Shown piece after piece: positions 1-9,274 of a DNA stretch of 64,000 nucleotides. Location of the stretch: contig OZ244977.1 of NCBI GenBank assembly GCA_965222995.1, forward strand, positions 1,860,001 through 1,924,000, read 5' to 3'. Positions within the stretch are counted from its first letter, which is position 1, and each line of letters starts with the position of its first letter. The stretch is from SB11 sp965222995 (GTDB lineage Bacteria > Bacteroidota > Bacteroidia > UBA8524). The notes beneath the pieces are model-generated. The model did not search any database. It was not told where the DNA came from and saw only the letters and a program-made list of their open reading frames with translations. The translations under genes were made by a program, and so were the position numbers.

Positions 1-1152
1 GTTTATTTTAGTGAAGGGTGAGGTAATATTAACTGTATTGTCTACTTCTACAGTACCATTAAAAGTACCATCGGTTCTCCATAAATGATTTTGTGAAACA
101 AAATATACATGGTTTTTGAAACTTATGAACCATTTTGGAGCATTTACACCGCTCTTAATTTCTACAGTACCCGCATCGGTTCCGTCAGTTTTCCAAAGTG
201 TAACACCACTACCGTCGGTAGCACTAAAAAAGATTATCGAGTCTCCCCAGTTGAATAAATTTCTTGGATTAGCATCGTTATATGCCCCTGTATAAATATT
301 CTTCACCAGTCGGGGCAATGAACTGCCTATCTTAACTCGCCAAAGTTCATTTCCTTCATCATTGTCAGGGCCATTTATTGATGTTTTTTTATCTCGTGTT
401 GCTGAAAAATACACATAGTCGCCCATTTTAGTAAAATCTCTTGCTTCACTGTTTCCTAAATTCTGATTAACATCAACAGCCCCTCTTAAAGTTGTACCGT
501 TTACATAATACGGGTCTCTTCCCTTGGTTTGCCAATATCCGTTAAAAAATAATACCCCTCCGGCATCTACAATACCGTTTGGTGTTGCTGATAATGGAGT
601 TCCATTAAAGCTTTTAAATGGATATATATCTTTACCTTCAGTACCTGCATCAGTACCATCACTTACATAAATTTCATCTCCAATATCAGAGTTATAACCA
701 TTGAAATAGATATAGTTTCCACTTACTTCTACAACTTCAGTTGAACTAACTTTTGCCGAAGGCCAAAAGGCATCTATATTATCTGTATTAGTGCCGTCTG
801 TTCTATAAAGTTTTCTGCTAAACGATGAGTTGGTAGCCTGTGCTACAAAGTATAAGTGGTTTTTATATGAAACTAATTCAGCAGGTGCTGAAGCATCAGT
901 GCCTATACGCGCCTCATAAAAAAATTGAGTTCCGGCCGGTGTACCATCAGTAACCCAAACTTCTTTTCCATGGGTACTATCATTAGCAGAGAAGTAAAGC
1001 TTGCCATTAAACACAGCAAAATCAGAGGGTGAACTATTTCCACTTCCTTGCCAAATATCTTTAACAAGTTGTTGCCCCGATATCGAGAATGACATAGAAA
1101 TAGCAGCTACAAGTACAAGGTACTTGTATAAAGAGTTAGTAAATTTTTTCAT
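1..1152 (-). CDS. Secreted TDGT-repeat protein, 3' end cut by window edge
   Basis: A continuous reading frame starts with ATG at 1152 and runs off the window at base 1, so the C-terminus is missing and 384 codons are visible. It opens with a Sec signal peptide (KKFTN n-region, hydrophobic core, likely cleavage near SISGQ). The rest is built from repeats around an 'LWxTDGTxxGT' core, seen as VWVTDGTPAGT, YVSDGTDAGT, LWKTDGTDAGT and LWRTDGTFNGT. This repeat is common in secreted Bacteroidota proteins, probably a beta-propeller-like fold, and usually ends in a T9SS sorting domain, which would lie beyond the edge. Exact function is unknown. Confidence 0.85.
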   Translation of the reverse strand, partial: MKKFTNSLYKYLVLVAAISMSFSISGQQLVKDIWQGSGNSSPSDFAVFNGKLYFSANDSTHGKEVWVTDGTPAGTQFFYEARIGTDASAPAELVSYKNHLYFVAQATNSSFSRKLYRTDGTNTDNIDAFWPSAKVSSTEVVEVSGNYIYFNGYNSDIGDEIYVSDGTDAGTEGKDIYPFKSFNGTPLSATPNGIVDAGGVLFFNGYWQTKGRDPYYVNGTTLRGAVDVNQNLGNSEARDFTKMGDYVYFSATRDKKTSINGPDNDEGNELWRVKIGSSLPRLVKNIYTGAYNDANPRNLFNWGDSIIFFSATDGSGVTLWKTDGTDAGTVEIKSGVNAPKWFISFKNHVYFVSQNHLWRTDGTFNGTVEVDNTVNITSPFTKIN

Positions 1153-1249
1153 ACGCTTTTTATAGTTGCGCTGTATATTACAAGAGTAGTGCCATCAATT
1201 TTATATGGCTATAGATTTATCAAACAAGTTATTGCTATAACAAGCCTGA

Positions 1250-2392
1250 CTAGATTGATGAGCTAACGGGAACTTGTTTGCCCAGAACTTTAAAGTACAG
1301 CTCTTCTACCTTTTTAGTCATAGCTACAGCAGTAAACTCATTTTGAATAGTTTGAAAAGCATTAGAAGCTGTACTATCACACAATTCTTTGTTTTTTATC
1401 ACCTTCAATAAAGCTTCAGCAAGCATTTGTGGCTGCTGGGGTTCTATAAGTAAACCGTTCTCCATATCTTTTAAAATTTCTTTAGAACCGTCTACACGTG
1501 TAGCAACTATACATTTTTTCATTGCCATCGCCTCAAGCATACCTATAGGTAAACCTTCCCATAATGAGGGCAAACAATAAATATCTATTCCGGCCAAAAC
1601 ATTGGGAACATCCTGTCTAAAATTATCTAAAATTAGTCTGTCGCCAATACCCAACTCTTTTACCAAAGCTTCAGTTTCTTGCCTTAGTGGCCCTTCGCCA
1701 ATCATCAAAAGAGTAACGTTTTCATGCTGGTCGTATACCTCTTTAAAAGCTTTAACCATGGTAATAGGGTCTTTTTGAATATCCATTCGTACTATATACC
1801 CTATAAGCACATGATTTTCGGGGATATTATATTCTTCGCGTATGCTTGATTGTATTGCCTGATAATTAAACTTATTTAAATCAATTCCGTTTCGTATAAC
1901 AGTTGATTTAAAACCTCTTATATGGTCTTGCCCTGTTTTTTGGTTTGAATGTGATACCGATATAGTTTGGTTTGCCTGACTGGTAATTAGTTTTTCTGAA
2001 AGTATACGGGCATTCTTTACAAAAAAGCTTTGATCATCGTGAAAAGACCATCCGTGAACAGTATATACTGTGGGGATATTTAGTTTTTTGCAAGCACGCC
2101 AAAGATTTGATGCAGCACGCGTTCCATGATTATGTACTAACTCTATATCCTCGTCAATCAACAATTGTTTAATCTGGTTGGTAAGTTTAAAATCAAAACC
2201 CCTTTCTGTGAAGATGACATGAGTTTTAATGCCTAGCTTTTCCAACTCATCCACCATTGGTCCGGGGGTAAATGATAATACTATAGGCTCAAACAAAGAT
2301 TTATCTAGTTCTTTTACCAATGTAAGCACATGACTTTCTCCCCCGCCTATTTTCCATTGCCGTATGGTCTCTAAAACTTTAATTTTGGTCAT
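1250..2392 (-). CDS. GT4-family glycosyltransferase
   Basis: A 380-residue GT-B glycosyltransferase of family 4. The N-terminal Rossmann half holds the acceptor-side loop 'GGGESHVL' (about residues 17-24). The C-terminal half holds the nucleotide-sugar signature 'LWEGLPIGMLEAMA' (about 282-295), the usual E-x7-E pattern. No signal peptide or membrane segment is seen, so it is a cytosolic, probably membrane-associated enzyme transferring an activated sugar to a glycan or lipid acceptor. Donor and acceptor cannot be read from sequence. It stands alone, about 100 bases from the genes on either side, and no polysaccharide cluster is present. Confidence 0.85.
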   Translation of the reverse strand: MTKIKVLETIRQWKIGGGESHVLTLVKELDKSLFEPIVLSFTPGPMVDELEKLGIKTHVIFTERGFDFKLTNQIKQLLIDEDIELVHNHGTRAASNLWRACKKLNIPTVYTVHGWSFHDDQSFFVKNARILSEKLITSQANQTISVSHSNQKTGQDHIRGFKSTVIRNGIDLNKFNYQAIQSSIREEYNIPENHVLIGYIVRMDIQKDPITMVKAFKEVYDQHENVTLLMIGEGPLRQETEALVKELGIGDRLILDNFRQDVPNVLAGIDIYCLPSLWEGLPIGMLEAMAMKKCIVATRVDGSKEILKDMENGLLIEPQQPQMLAEALLKVIKNKELCDSTASNAFQTIQNEFTAVAMTKKVEELYFKVLGKQVPVSSSI

Positions 2393-2501
2393 AGGTAGTT
2401 CCCACTATAACAAAACAAGCGTTTTTTATACGTTTAAGCAAGTGATTTGTAGTGACTATTTGTTGACAGCTTGATAGATTACGCAGTAAGTGTATTGCTT
2501 A

Positions 2502-5333
2502 TTATGCACTGGTAGCAACAGAATTTAGTTTTTCTGCCAAATATTTTGCCGTATAGCTTTCTTTAATATTTACTAAATCTTCGGGGGTACCTTCAAATAC
2601 AATATTACCACCTTTTTCACCACCTTCAGGGCCTATATCTATTACCCAATCAGCGCATTTTACTACATCCATATTATGTTCTATAATCACAATACTATGC
2701 CCTTGTTCTACTAAGGCATTAAAACTTGCCATTAGTTTATTTATATCATGAAAGTGAAGCCCAGTAGTAGGTTCATCAAAAATAAAAAGTATATGCTGGT
2801 CTTTATTGGCTTTACCTAAGAAAGATGCCAGCTTTATACGTTGTGCTTCTCCCCCACTAAGTGTGCTACTACTTTGTCCTAGTGATACATAACCTAAACC
2901 AACCTCTTGCAACGGGCTAAGTTTATTATGCAAGGCTTTAGCATCTTTAAAAAAGTCCATCGCTTCATCTATGGTCATTTCCAGCACATCGGCAATGTTT
3001 TTATCTTTATACTTTACCTCAAGTATATCTTCTTTAAAACGCTTGCCTTTGCAGGTTTCGCACGGTAAATGCAGGTCTGCCATAAACTGCATTTCTATGG
3101 TAGTTTCCCCTTCTCCTTGGCAGGTTTCACAACGCCCACCATCTACATTAAAGCTAAAGACGCTCCCTTTATACCCACGTGATTTTGCCAAAGGTTGTGA
3201 AGCAAATAAATCACGAATGGCATCGTAGGCTTTTATATAGGTTACAGGGTTACTACGAGATGATTTACCAATAGGGTTTTGGTCTACCATTTCTACTTGG
3301 GTTACTTTTTTGTAATCGCCCTCTAGTTTATCATGCGCTCCTGTTTTACCGCCAGAGTATGAACCGATAATTTTTTGCATAGCAGGGTATAACACCGTCT
3401 TTATCAGTGAGGTTTTACCACTACCACTTACCCCCGTTACTGCTGTAATAGCATGAAGCGGAATTTTTACATCTACATTTTTAAGGTTGTTTTCTCTGGC
3501 TCCTTTTATCTCCACAAAATCGCTCCATTTACGGCGATGGGTAGGGACAGGAATTTCCTCGTTACCTGAAAGATATTTACCCGTTAAGCTATCTTTATCT
3601 TTCAGCATTTTATTATATACGCCCTTAAAAATTAAATCGCCACCGTTTCTGCCCGCAAAAGGGCCTATATCTATCAGCTCATCGGCGGCTTTCATCACAT
3701 CTTCATCGTGCTCTACAATAACAACGGTATTGCCCAAATCTCTTAGCGATTTTAGTACCCGAATTAAATTCTCTGTATCTCTACTGTGTAGCCCAATACT
3801 TGGCTCATCCAGTATGTACATACTACCCACCAAACTACTGCCTAGTGAAGTAGCTAGGTTTATTCGTTGCGATTCTCCCCCGCTTAGTGTATTACTTAAA
3901 CGATTAAGCGTAAGGTAACCCAAGCCTACTTCTTTTAAGAATGTAAGGCGATTTTGTACCTCACGTAAAATACGCTCGGCTATTTCTTTATCTGTTTTGT
4001 TGAATTTAAGGTTGGTAAAGTACTCGTGAGCACGATTAACGGACATTAGCACAATGTCTGAAATAGACATTTTCTCGTCTTTATTCGCCTCGTTAATTAG
4101 CTTTACGTAAGTAGCATCTTTACGAAGGCGTGTTCCTCTACAATCGGGGCAAGTAGTTTTACCTCGATACTTGCTCAGCATTACACGGTATTGAATTTTA
4201 TATACCTTTTCCTCAATCATTTTGAAGAAATCGTCAATACCTCTTACTTTATCGTTACCCTGCCACAACAAGTCTTTCTCAGCTTCTGTAAGCTCATAAT
4301 AGCTGCGGTGTATGGGGAAATCATAATGGATAGATGTTGCGGCAAATTCTTTTTTCCACTCCTGCATAGCTTCGCTTCGCCACGGGGCTACAGCACCCTC
4401 GTACACGCTTAGGCTTTTATCAGGTACCACAAGGTCTTCGTCAATACCTATTACCATACCAAAACCTTCGCAGGTTTTGCAGGCACCATAAGGGTTATTG
4501 AAGCTGAAAAAATTGGTACTGGGTTGTTCAAAGGTGATACCGTCTGCCTCGAAACGAGAGGAGAATTGTGTGGTTTTCTCTTTACCATCAGGAGAAGTAG
4601 TTTGTAATAAACATTCCATATCGCCTTCAAAAAAGGCGGTTTGCACACTATCTGCCGCCCGTGAGGGTAGTTCCTCATCCTCACTATCTGCCAAAATACG
4701 GTCTATAATTAGGTAGGTATCTTTAGGCTTAATCTTTTTTATTTCTTTGGCATCACGTTGCAGTACTTCCTCAATCTTAGCCATACCCTCTTTAGTTAAA
4801 ATTCGGGTAAACCCTTTTTGGAGTAATACTTTTAATTCTTCTTCTATTTTACGCTCGGTGTTAAACTGGCTAAGGATAAGTACTGTTGTATCTTTTTCAA
4901 GACTAAGAATATAATCTACTACATCAGTAACAGTATGGCGTTTTACTATCTCCCCACTAACAGGCGAAATGGTTTTACCCACTTTGGTAAACAGCAGCTT
5001 TAAATAATCGTATATCTCTGTGCTGGTAGATACGGTACTACGCGGGTTACGGGTATTTACCTTTTGTTCTATGGCTATGGCGGGCGAAATACCTTTAATA
5101 TAGTCTACCTCAGGCTTGTTCATCTTATCCATAAACTGGCGGGCATAAGATGATAAACTCTCTACATAGCGGCGTTGCCCCTCGGCATACAAGGTATCAA
5201 ACACCAAGCTAGATTTTCCGCTTCCACTCACTCCTGTAACCACCGTCATCCGGTTACGAGGTATCTCAACGTCTATATTTTTAAGGTTATGCTCTCGCGC
5301 CCCTTTAATGAAAATGTTATTTTGATTAGCCAT
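2502..5333 (-). CDS. uvrA: UvrA-family excinuclease ABC ATPase (probable second paralogue)
   Basis: A 943-residue UvrA. It has two ABC ATPase modules, each with a Walker A (GVSGSGKSS near residue 34; GVSGSGKTS near 640) and an ABC signature (LSGGESQR; LSGGEAQR). The C-terminal zinc module is complete (CETC, 19 residues, CETC). The first zinc module is not: the second pair is there (CKTC after 'FSFNNPYGA'), but the first CxxC of canonical UvrA is replaced by 'SSRF'. The 'MDKMNKPEVDYIKG' region resembles, from memory, the second UvrA paralogue of many Bacteroidota more than the main one ('GLERPDVDKI'). The UvrB-interaction region after residue 120 is retained. Role: DNA damage recognition in nucleotide excision repair, or a specialised relative. 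Confidence 0.88.
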   Translation of the reverse strand: MANQNNIFIKGAREHNLKNIDVEIPRNRMTVVTGVSGSGKSSLVFDTLYAEGQRRYVESLSSYARQFMDKMNKPEVDYIKGISPAIAIEQKVNTRNPRSTVSTSTEIYDYLKLLFTKVGKTISPVSGEIVKRHTVTDVVDYILSLEKDTTVLILSQFNTERKIEEELKVLLQKGFTRILTKEGMAKIEEVLQRDAKEIKKIKPKDTYLIIDRILADSEDEELPSRAADSVQTAFFEGDMECLLQTTSPDGKEKTTQFSSRFEADGITFEQPSTNFFSFNNPYGACKTCEGFGMVIGIDEDLVVPDKSLSVYEGAVAPWRSEAMQEWKKEFAATSIHYDFPIHRSYYELTEAEKDLLWQGNDKVRGIDDFFKMIEEKVYKIQYRVMLSKYRGKTTCPDCRGTRLRKDATYVKLINEANKDEKMSISDIVLMSVNRAHEYFTNLKFNKTDKEIAERILREVQNRLTFLKEVGLGYLTLNRLSNTLSGGESQRINLATSLGSSLVGSMYILDEPSIGLHSRDTENLIRVLKSLRDLGNTVVIVEHDEDVMKAADELIDIGPFAGRNGGDLIFKGVYNKMLKDKDSLTGKYLSGNEEIPVPTHRRKWSDFVEIKGARENNLKNVDVKIPLHAITAVTGVSGSGKTSLIKTVLYPAMQKIIGSYSGGKTGAHDKLEGDYKKVTQVEMVDQNPIGKSSRSNPVTYIKAYDAIRDLFASQPLAKSRGYKGSVFSFNVDGGRCETCQGEGETTIEMQFMADLHLPCETCKGKRFKEDILEVKYKDKNIADVLEMTIDEAMDFFKDAKALHNKLSPLQEVGLGYVSLGQSSSTLSGGEAQRIKLASFLGKANKDQHILFIFDEPTTGLHFHDINKLMASFNALVEQGHSIVIIEHNMDVVKCADWVIDIGPEGGEKGGNIVFEGTPEDLVNIKESYTAKYLAEKLNSVATSA

Positions 5334-5341
5334 AAAAAAAG

Positions 5342-5371
5342 AAGGTGCAAAATTACGCTACTTTGCACCTT
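5342..5371 (-). promoter_or_regulatory. Palindrome overlapping the uvrA -7 element (terminator or operator)
   Basis: Two perfect 10-base arms (AAGGTGCAAA at 5342-5351, TTTGCACCTT at 5362-5371) are separated by 10 bases. On the minus strand a -7 box TAATTTTG (5348-5355) lies inside the palindrome, with TTG 20 bases upstream of it. A run of seven T follows the second arm and directly precedes the uvrA ATG. It can be read as the intrinsic terminator of the upstream lipoprotein gene or as an operator over the uvrA promoter. Confidence 0.6.
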
Positions 5372-5409
5372 ATACCAACACTAGGTTTGGATTTAATGTT
5401 TTATGAAAA

Positions 5410-6078
5410 TTACTGCACCTTATACCTTATCAATCTTCTATTATAATATCCTTTATGTCCAAAAAGAATACTATAGGCATAAGTATATGTAGAAGATACA
5501 GTCTCTCCTAACTCTTTACTATACCACTCATAGTTAGTATGGGTTCCTGTCATTCCGTTATCTCCAAAAGCTTTAATTTTAGTTTCAATATTTGTCACTT
5601 TGAAAGTACCTGCAGGTACTGTTACTGTTGTATCGTTTGATTTTACAAAGGAGTTAGCTATTTCGATTAATTTATTTCTGTGATAATATTTTTTTGTACT
5701 CTTTTGCCCCTTCTTATATTTATCTAGTACTCTTTCACCAAAATTATTTATTAGTATCCCAGCAGAATCTCTGTAAAGAATTATTAATCTGGTTCTTCTA
5801 AAATAAAATGCACCCATAAAATAACTTTTAAACCATTTCTTTCCATTAACCATGGTATCACTCACGATAGTAATGCTGTCTATATCTCCGTTGAAAGTCT
5901 CTTTACCTGTACTATCAACCCAAACTGTTTCATACACCCATTTATTCCCCACTTTTAATAAAGGATGCTCTGAAGGTTCAGGGTCTGTGGTTGGTTCTGT
6001 TGTAGGCTCATCTTTTTTGCATGATGTGAATACCATAGTGAATAAAAGAGCAATTGCTAAATAGTTTTTAGAGTTCAT
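5410..6078 (-). CDS. Predicted lipoprotein of unknown function
   Basis: A 222-residue protein with a lipoprotein signal peptide; the lipobox is 'FTSC', with Cys near residue 20. A short KKDEPTTEPTT linker follows, rich in Thr, Pro and Glu, as in many Bacteroidota surface lipoproteins. The remainder is beta-rich with a 'VGNKWVYE' start ('KxGNxWxY'), a pattern common in small Bacteroidota lipoproteins with no assigned role. Its stop is about 77 bases before uvrA and is separated from it by a palindrome with a T run, so it is probably its own transcription unit. I do not recognise a specific family. Confidence 0.8.
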   Translation of the reverse strand: MNSKNYLAIALLFTMVFTSCKKDEPTTEPTTDPEPSEHPLLKVGNKWVYETVWVDSTGKETFNGDIDSITIVSDTMVNGKKWFKSYFMGAFYFRRTRLIILYRDSAGILINNFGERVLDKYKKGQKSTKKYYHRNKLIEIANSFVKSNDTTVTVPAGTFKVTNIETKIKAFGDNGMTGTHTNYEWYSKELGETVSSTYTYAYSILFGHKGYYNRRLIRYKVQ

Positions 6079-6170
6079 TAAATAGTTTTTGGTTAGCTAC
6101 TCCCAATAAACGAGAGCACTACCGGTTTAGTATTTCTATTCACCTAAAACGATATACAGCTTACAAACTA

Positions 6171-6178
6171 TATATTTG
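6171..6178 (+). promoter_or_regulatory. -7 element TATATTTG
   Basis: An exact match to the Bacteroidota -7 consensus TAnnTTTG, with 11 bases between it and the ATG at 6190. No clear -33 TTG is seen. Predicted leader of only a few bases. Confidence 0.6.
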
Positions 6179-6189
6179 AGATTTTTAGA

Positions 6190-7005
6190 ATGTATCTCTA
6201 CAACGGAAATAATGTTTCAGATATAAGTATTGAAGCTACAAACCGTGCTTTTAAGTATGGTGATGCTTTTTTTGAGACGATGTTATTCCATGAAGGGAAT
6301 ATCCCTTTGTACGATTTACATTTTGAGCGTGCTACTAAGACTTTTCCCTTATTAAAAATACAACCGCCAAAAGAGTTTACAAAAGATGAGTTTAAACGAA
6401 TATTAGTAAGCTTTTTAGCAAATGAAGGACACAAAACTGCCAAAGTACGCATTAGTTTTTGGAGAGACGGTGAGGGCACATATTTTACAACAGAAGACAC
6501 TTCCTCATACTTAATTGAAGCTGCTTCAATTACCTCAAAACCTTTTGAGTTGAATAAAGAAGGGCAAACATTAGGTATTTATAGAGATACCTTTAAAAAT
6601 ACAGATTTTTTGGCAAATGTTAAAGTATCGGGTTGTCTTACCTATATACTTGCCAGCAGTTGGGTAAAAGAACAAGAGGTAGATGATGCCATACTACTAA
6701 ATCATCACGGCAGAGTAGCTGAGTGTACCAGCAGTAATATTTTTTTAGTGTTTGATAACGAGATTATAACCCCATCCCTTAGCGAAGGCTGCCTAGACGG
6801 TGTTATGCGTCGCCATTTACTAAATACCCTACCTAAGCAAGGTTATACTGTAAAAGAGCAAACCATTGAACTTACAGATATTGAAAAAGCTAATGAAATA
6901 TTCACTACCAATGCTTTAGGCATCAAATGGATTGAAAAGGTAGAGAATATTGAAAAAAAGTACCAGAATAACAGTATTTCAAAATTTATAATCGCTAAAG
7001 ACTAA
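6190..7005 (+). CDS. Class IV PLP-dependent aminotransferase / aminodeoxychorismate lyase-like
   Basis: A 271-residue fold-type IV PLP enzyme. The start 'YNGN' and 'RAFKYGDAFFET' (residues about 19-30) are the N-terminal signature. The PLP lysine should be that of 'LANVKVSG' (about residue 147), and 'AECTSSNIF' (about 179-187) is the class IV signature with the conserved Glu. At 271 residues it is closer to 4-amino-4-deoxychorismate lyase (PabC) or D-amino acid transaminase than to the ~350-residue branched-chain enzymes found in Bacteroidota. Cytosolic. It is followed 20 bases later by an S46 peptidase gene with its own promoter, so a functional link is not implied. Exact substrate is undecided. 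Confidence 0.85.
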   Translation: MYLYNGNNVSDISIEATNRAFKYGDAFFETMLFHEGNIPLYDLHFERATKTFPLLKIQPPKEFTKDEFKRILVSFLANEGHKTAKVRISFWRDGEGTYFTTEDTSSYLIEAASITSKPFELNKEGQTLGIYRDTFKNTDFLANVKVSGCLTYILASSWVKEQEVDDAILLNHHGRVAECTSSNIFLVFDNEIITPSLSEGCLDGVMRRHLLNTLPKQGYTVKEQTIELTDIEKANEIFTTNALGIKWIEKVENIEKKYQNNSISKFIIAKD

Positions 7006-7011
7006 AAAAAC

Positions 7012-7019
7012 TATTTTTG
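7012..7019 (+). promoter_or_regulatory. -7 element TATTTTTG
   Basis: Exact TAnnTTTG match, six bases before the ATG at 7026, which would place the transcription start at or next to the start codon. The TTG at 7017, which would give a three-residue longer protein, is part of this element. Confidence 0.6.
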
Positions 7020-7025
7020 CCTTCT

Positions 7026-9152
7026 ATGGTAAAACGTAAACTTTTTAGAATTATAGTAATTGCTTTAGTAGCCATTACCCCACTATTTTTTATTGCAGCT
7101 AACTACGCAGAGGGTATTTTCCCTTTAAGCGAGATAAGCAAGCTAGACCTTAAAAAGGCAGGCCTAAAAATTAAAACCAAAGAAATTTATAATCCTAATG
7201 GTACCAGCTTGGTAGATGCTTTGGTACGTGTAGGCGGGTGTACAGGGTCTTTCGTATCAAATGAGGGGCTAATTATCACCAACCACCACTGTGCTTTTAG
7301 CTCGGCTGCCAATGCCAGTACTGCTAAGAACGATTATATAACCAACGGCTTTTTAGCTAAAGAAAGGGAACAAGAAATTCCCTCGGCTATCACTTGCCGT
7401 ATCACAGCATCATACAAAGATGTATCAGCAGAAGTACTAAAAGGCACTGAAAATGTAGATGCTAATGAGCGTGCAGCTATCATATCAAAAAACATAAAAA
7501 GTATTGAAGCGGCTGAGCAAGCTGCCAACCCTGATTTAGAAATAGAAATATCTGAAATGTTTATCGGCAAAGCCTATACCCTGTTTCGCTACCAACAAAT
7601 AAAAGATGTGCGATTGGTATATATTCCCCAACGTAGTGTAGGTGAGTTTGGCGGCGAAAGCGATAACTGGGTTTGGCCTCGCCACAATGGAGATTTTGCC
7701 TTTTTCCGTGCTTATGTAGGTAAAGACGGCAAACCTGCTGAGTACTCTAAAGACAATGTGCCCTATACTCCTAAAAAGTTCTTAAAAGTAAATGCTAACG
7801 GTGTTAAAGAAAACGATTTTGTGTTTATACTAGGCTACCCGGGCAGAACATACCGTCACCGTCCTGCAAAATTCTTAGACCACCAAAACGATTACATTTT
7901 ACCAATGATAAGTGAATGGTATGACTACCAAATAGAAGCTGCCGAAGATGTTTCTAGAGGAGATAAAGACTTGGAAATTCGTCTATCAACATTTATTAAG
8001 CGTAGGGCTAACGTAACTAAAAACTTTAAAGGTAAACTACAAGGGCTTCGCCGTACTGATATTTTAGCCAACAAAAAGGCGCAAGAGGTTGAGATGCAGA
8101 AGATGATTGATGCCGACCCTGAACTGAAAAAGAAATACGGCAATCTGTTTAGCGAAATTGATAAGGTATATGCAGATATTTTTGCTACCCAAAAAAGAGA
8201 TTACTACTTAGGGCAACTATACAATAACGGAGCTTATAATCTGGCTGCTTTTATAGGTTTTCACAGTGATGCTGTAAGCAAGTTACCTACTGACCAAGAA
8301 CAAAATGATTACCTTAAAGAGTTTATCCCTAAACTTAAAGAAACTTTTGCCAAACAATATAGGTTTACTTACCCTGAGTTAGATAAAAAATTGCTTACCC
8401 AACTGCTTAAATACATGAGAGATTTAGACAAAAGTGAGCAAATACCAGTGGTAAATACCTTATTTACTAATGATGAAAAAGTTGAAGAAGCTGTAGACCT
8501 TGCCTACAGACAAGGTATGTTTGATAGAGATAAAATGCTTGAGCTTTTTGATAAAGACCCTGCTAAACTGTTGAGCATGAAAAACCCTTTAGTAACCATG
8601 GCTAAAGAAACCAACCCCATATATCAGGGGTTGGCAGAAAAGCAAAAAGAGCAACAAAACAAACTTACAGCGCTTACGGCCCAGCTATTAGAGGTTAAAC
8701 AACTATACTCTAAAGAAAACTTTATACCTGATGCTAATAGCACATTACGTTTTACCTACGGGCATGTAAAAGGATATTCACCTAACGATGCTGAGTACCA
8801 TGCCCCTTTTACCACTGTAAGAGGAATTATAGAAAAGGCACAAAACAGCGGAGATTATTATTTAGAAAGCCACATAAAAGAATTACTTAAACACGCCAAC
8901 CAAAACTCTATAGTTTGTTTACTTTATAATCTTGATACTACAGGAGGAAATAGTGGTAGCCCGATACTAGATGCTAAGGGTAATATTATTGGGGTAAATT
9001 TCGACCGTGCTACCTCTGCTACTATAAATGATTATGCTTGGAATGAAGACTATAGCCGCTCTATAGGGGTAGATATACGCTATGTTCTTTTAATTATGAA
9101 AGATTTAGCCAAAGCAGACCATTTAATAGCAGAAATGGGTGTAAAAATGTAA
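7026..9152 (+). CDS. S46-family dipeptidyl peptidase, DPP11-like (Asp/Glu-specific)
   Basis: About 708 residues; the ATG at 7026 is preferred over the in-frame TTG at 7017. An N-terminal hydrophobic segment (residues about 5-22) is a signal peptide or anchor, so the enzyme is periplasmic or surface-exposed. The chymotrypsin-fold catalytic triad of family S46 is visible: His in 'NHHCAF' (about 87), Asp in 'ESDNWVWPRH' (about 215) and Ser in 'GGNSGSP' (about 646). Just after the Ser comes 'GVNFDR'; its Arg aligns by motif with the residue (Arg673 in Porphyromonas DPP11) that selects acidic P1 residues, whereas DPP7 has Gly there. It therefore probably releases dipeptides ending in Asp or Glu, feeding peptide catabolism. 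Confidence 0.92.
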   Translation: MVKRKLFRIIVIALVAITPLFFIAANYAEGIFPLSEISKLDLKKAGLKIKTKEIYNPNGTSLVDALVRVGGCTGSFVSNEGLIITNHHCAFSSAANASTAKNDYITNGFLAKEREQEIPSAITCRITASYKDVSAEVLKGTENVDANERAAIISKNIKSIEAAEQAANPDLEIEISEMFIGKAYTLFRYQQIKDVRLVYIPQRSVGEFGGESDNWVWPRHNGDFAFFRAYVGKDGKPAEYSKDNVPYTPKKFLKVNANGVKENDFVFILGYPGRTYRHRPAKFLDHQNDYILPMISEWYDYQIEAAEDVSRGDKDLEIRLSTFIKRRANVTKNFKGKLQGLRRTDILANKKAQEVEMQKMIDADPELKKKYGNLFSEIDKVYADIFATQKRDYYLGQLYNNGAYNLAAFIGFHSDAVSKLPTDQEQNDYLKEFIPKLKETFAKQYRFTYPELDKKLLTQLLKYMRDLDKSEQIPVVNTLFTNDEKVEEAVDLAYRQGMFDRDKMLELFDKDPAKLLSMKNPLVTMAKETNPIYQGLAEKQKEQQNKLTALTAQLLEVKQLYSKENFIPDANSTLRFTYGHVKGYSPNDAEYHAPFTTVRGIIEKAQNSGDYYLESHIKELLKHANQNSIVCLLYNLDTTGGNSGSPILDAKGNIIGVNFDRATSATINDYAWNEDYSRSIGVDIRYVLLIMKDLAKADHLIAEMGVKM

Positions 9153-9274
9153 AAACTGATTTGTAGAATTATTTGCAGCTTTCGTCATCAAAAAGAAGGT
9201 GTTTGTCAATATTTCTACCGGTCATTGCAACACAATGATATTCAGAGACCTCTGTTTTACCAAACAGAAAGTCT

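Noticed and set aside
7334..8143. Minus-strand frames inside the S46 peptidase
   Set aside because: Antisense shadows of a strongly conserved gene, no start signals.
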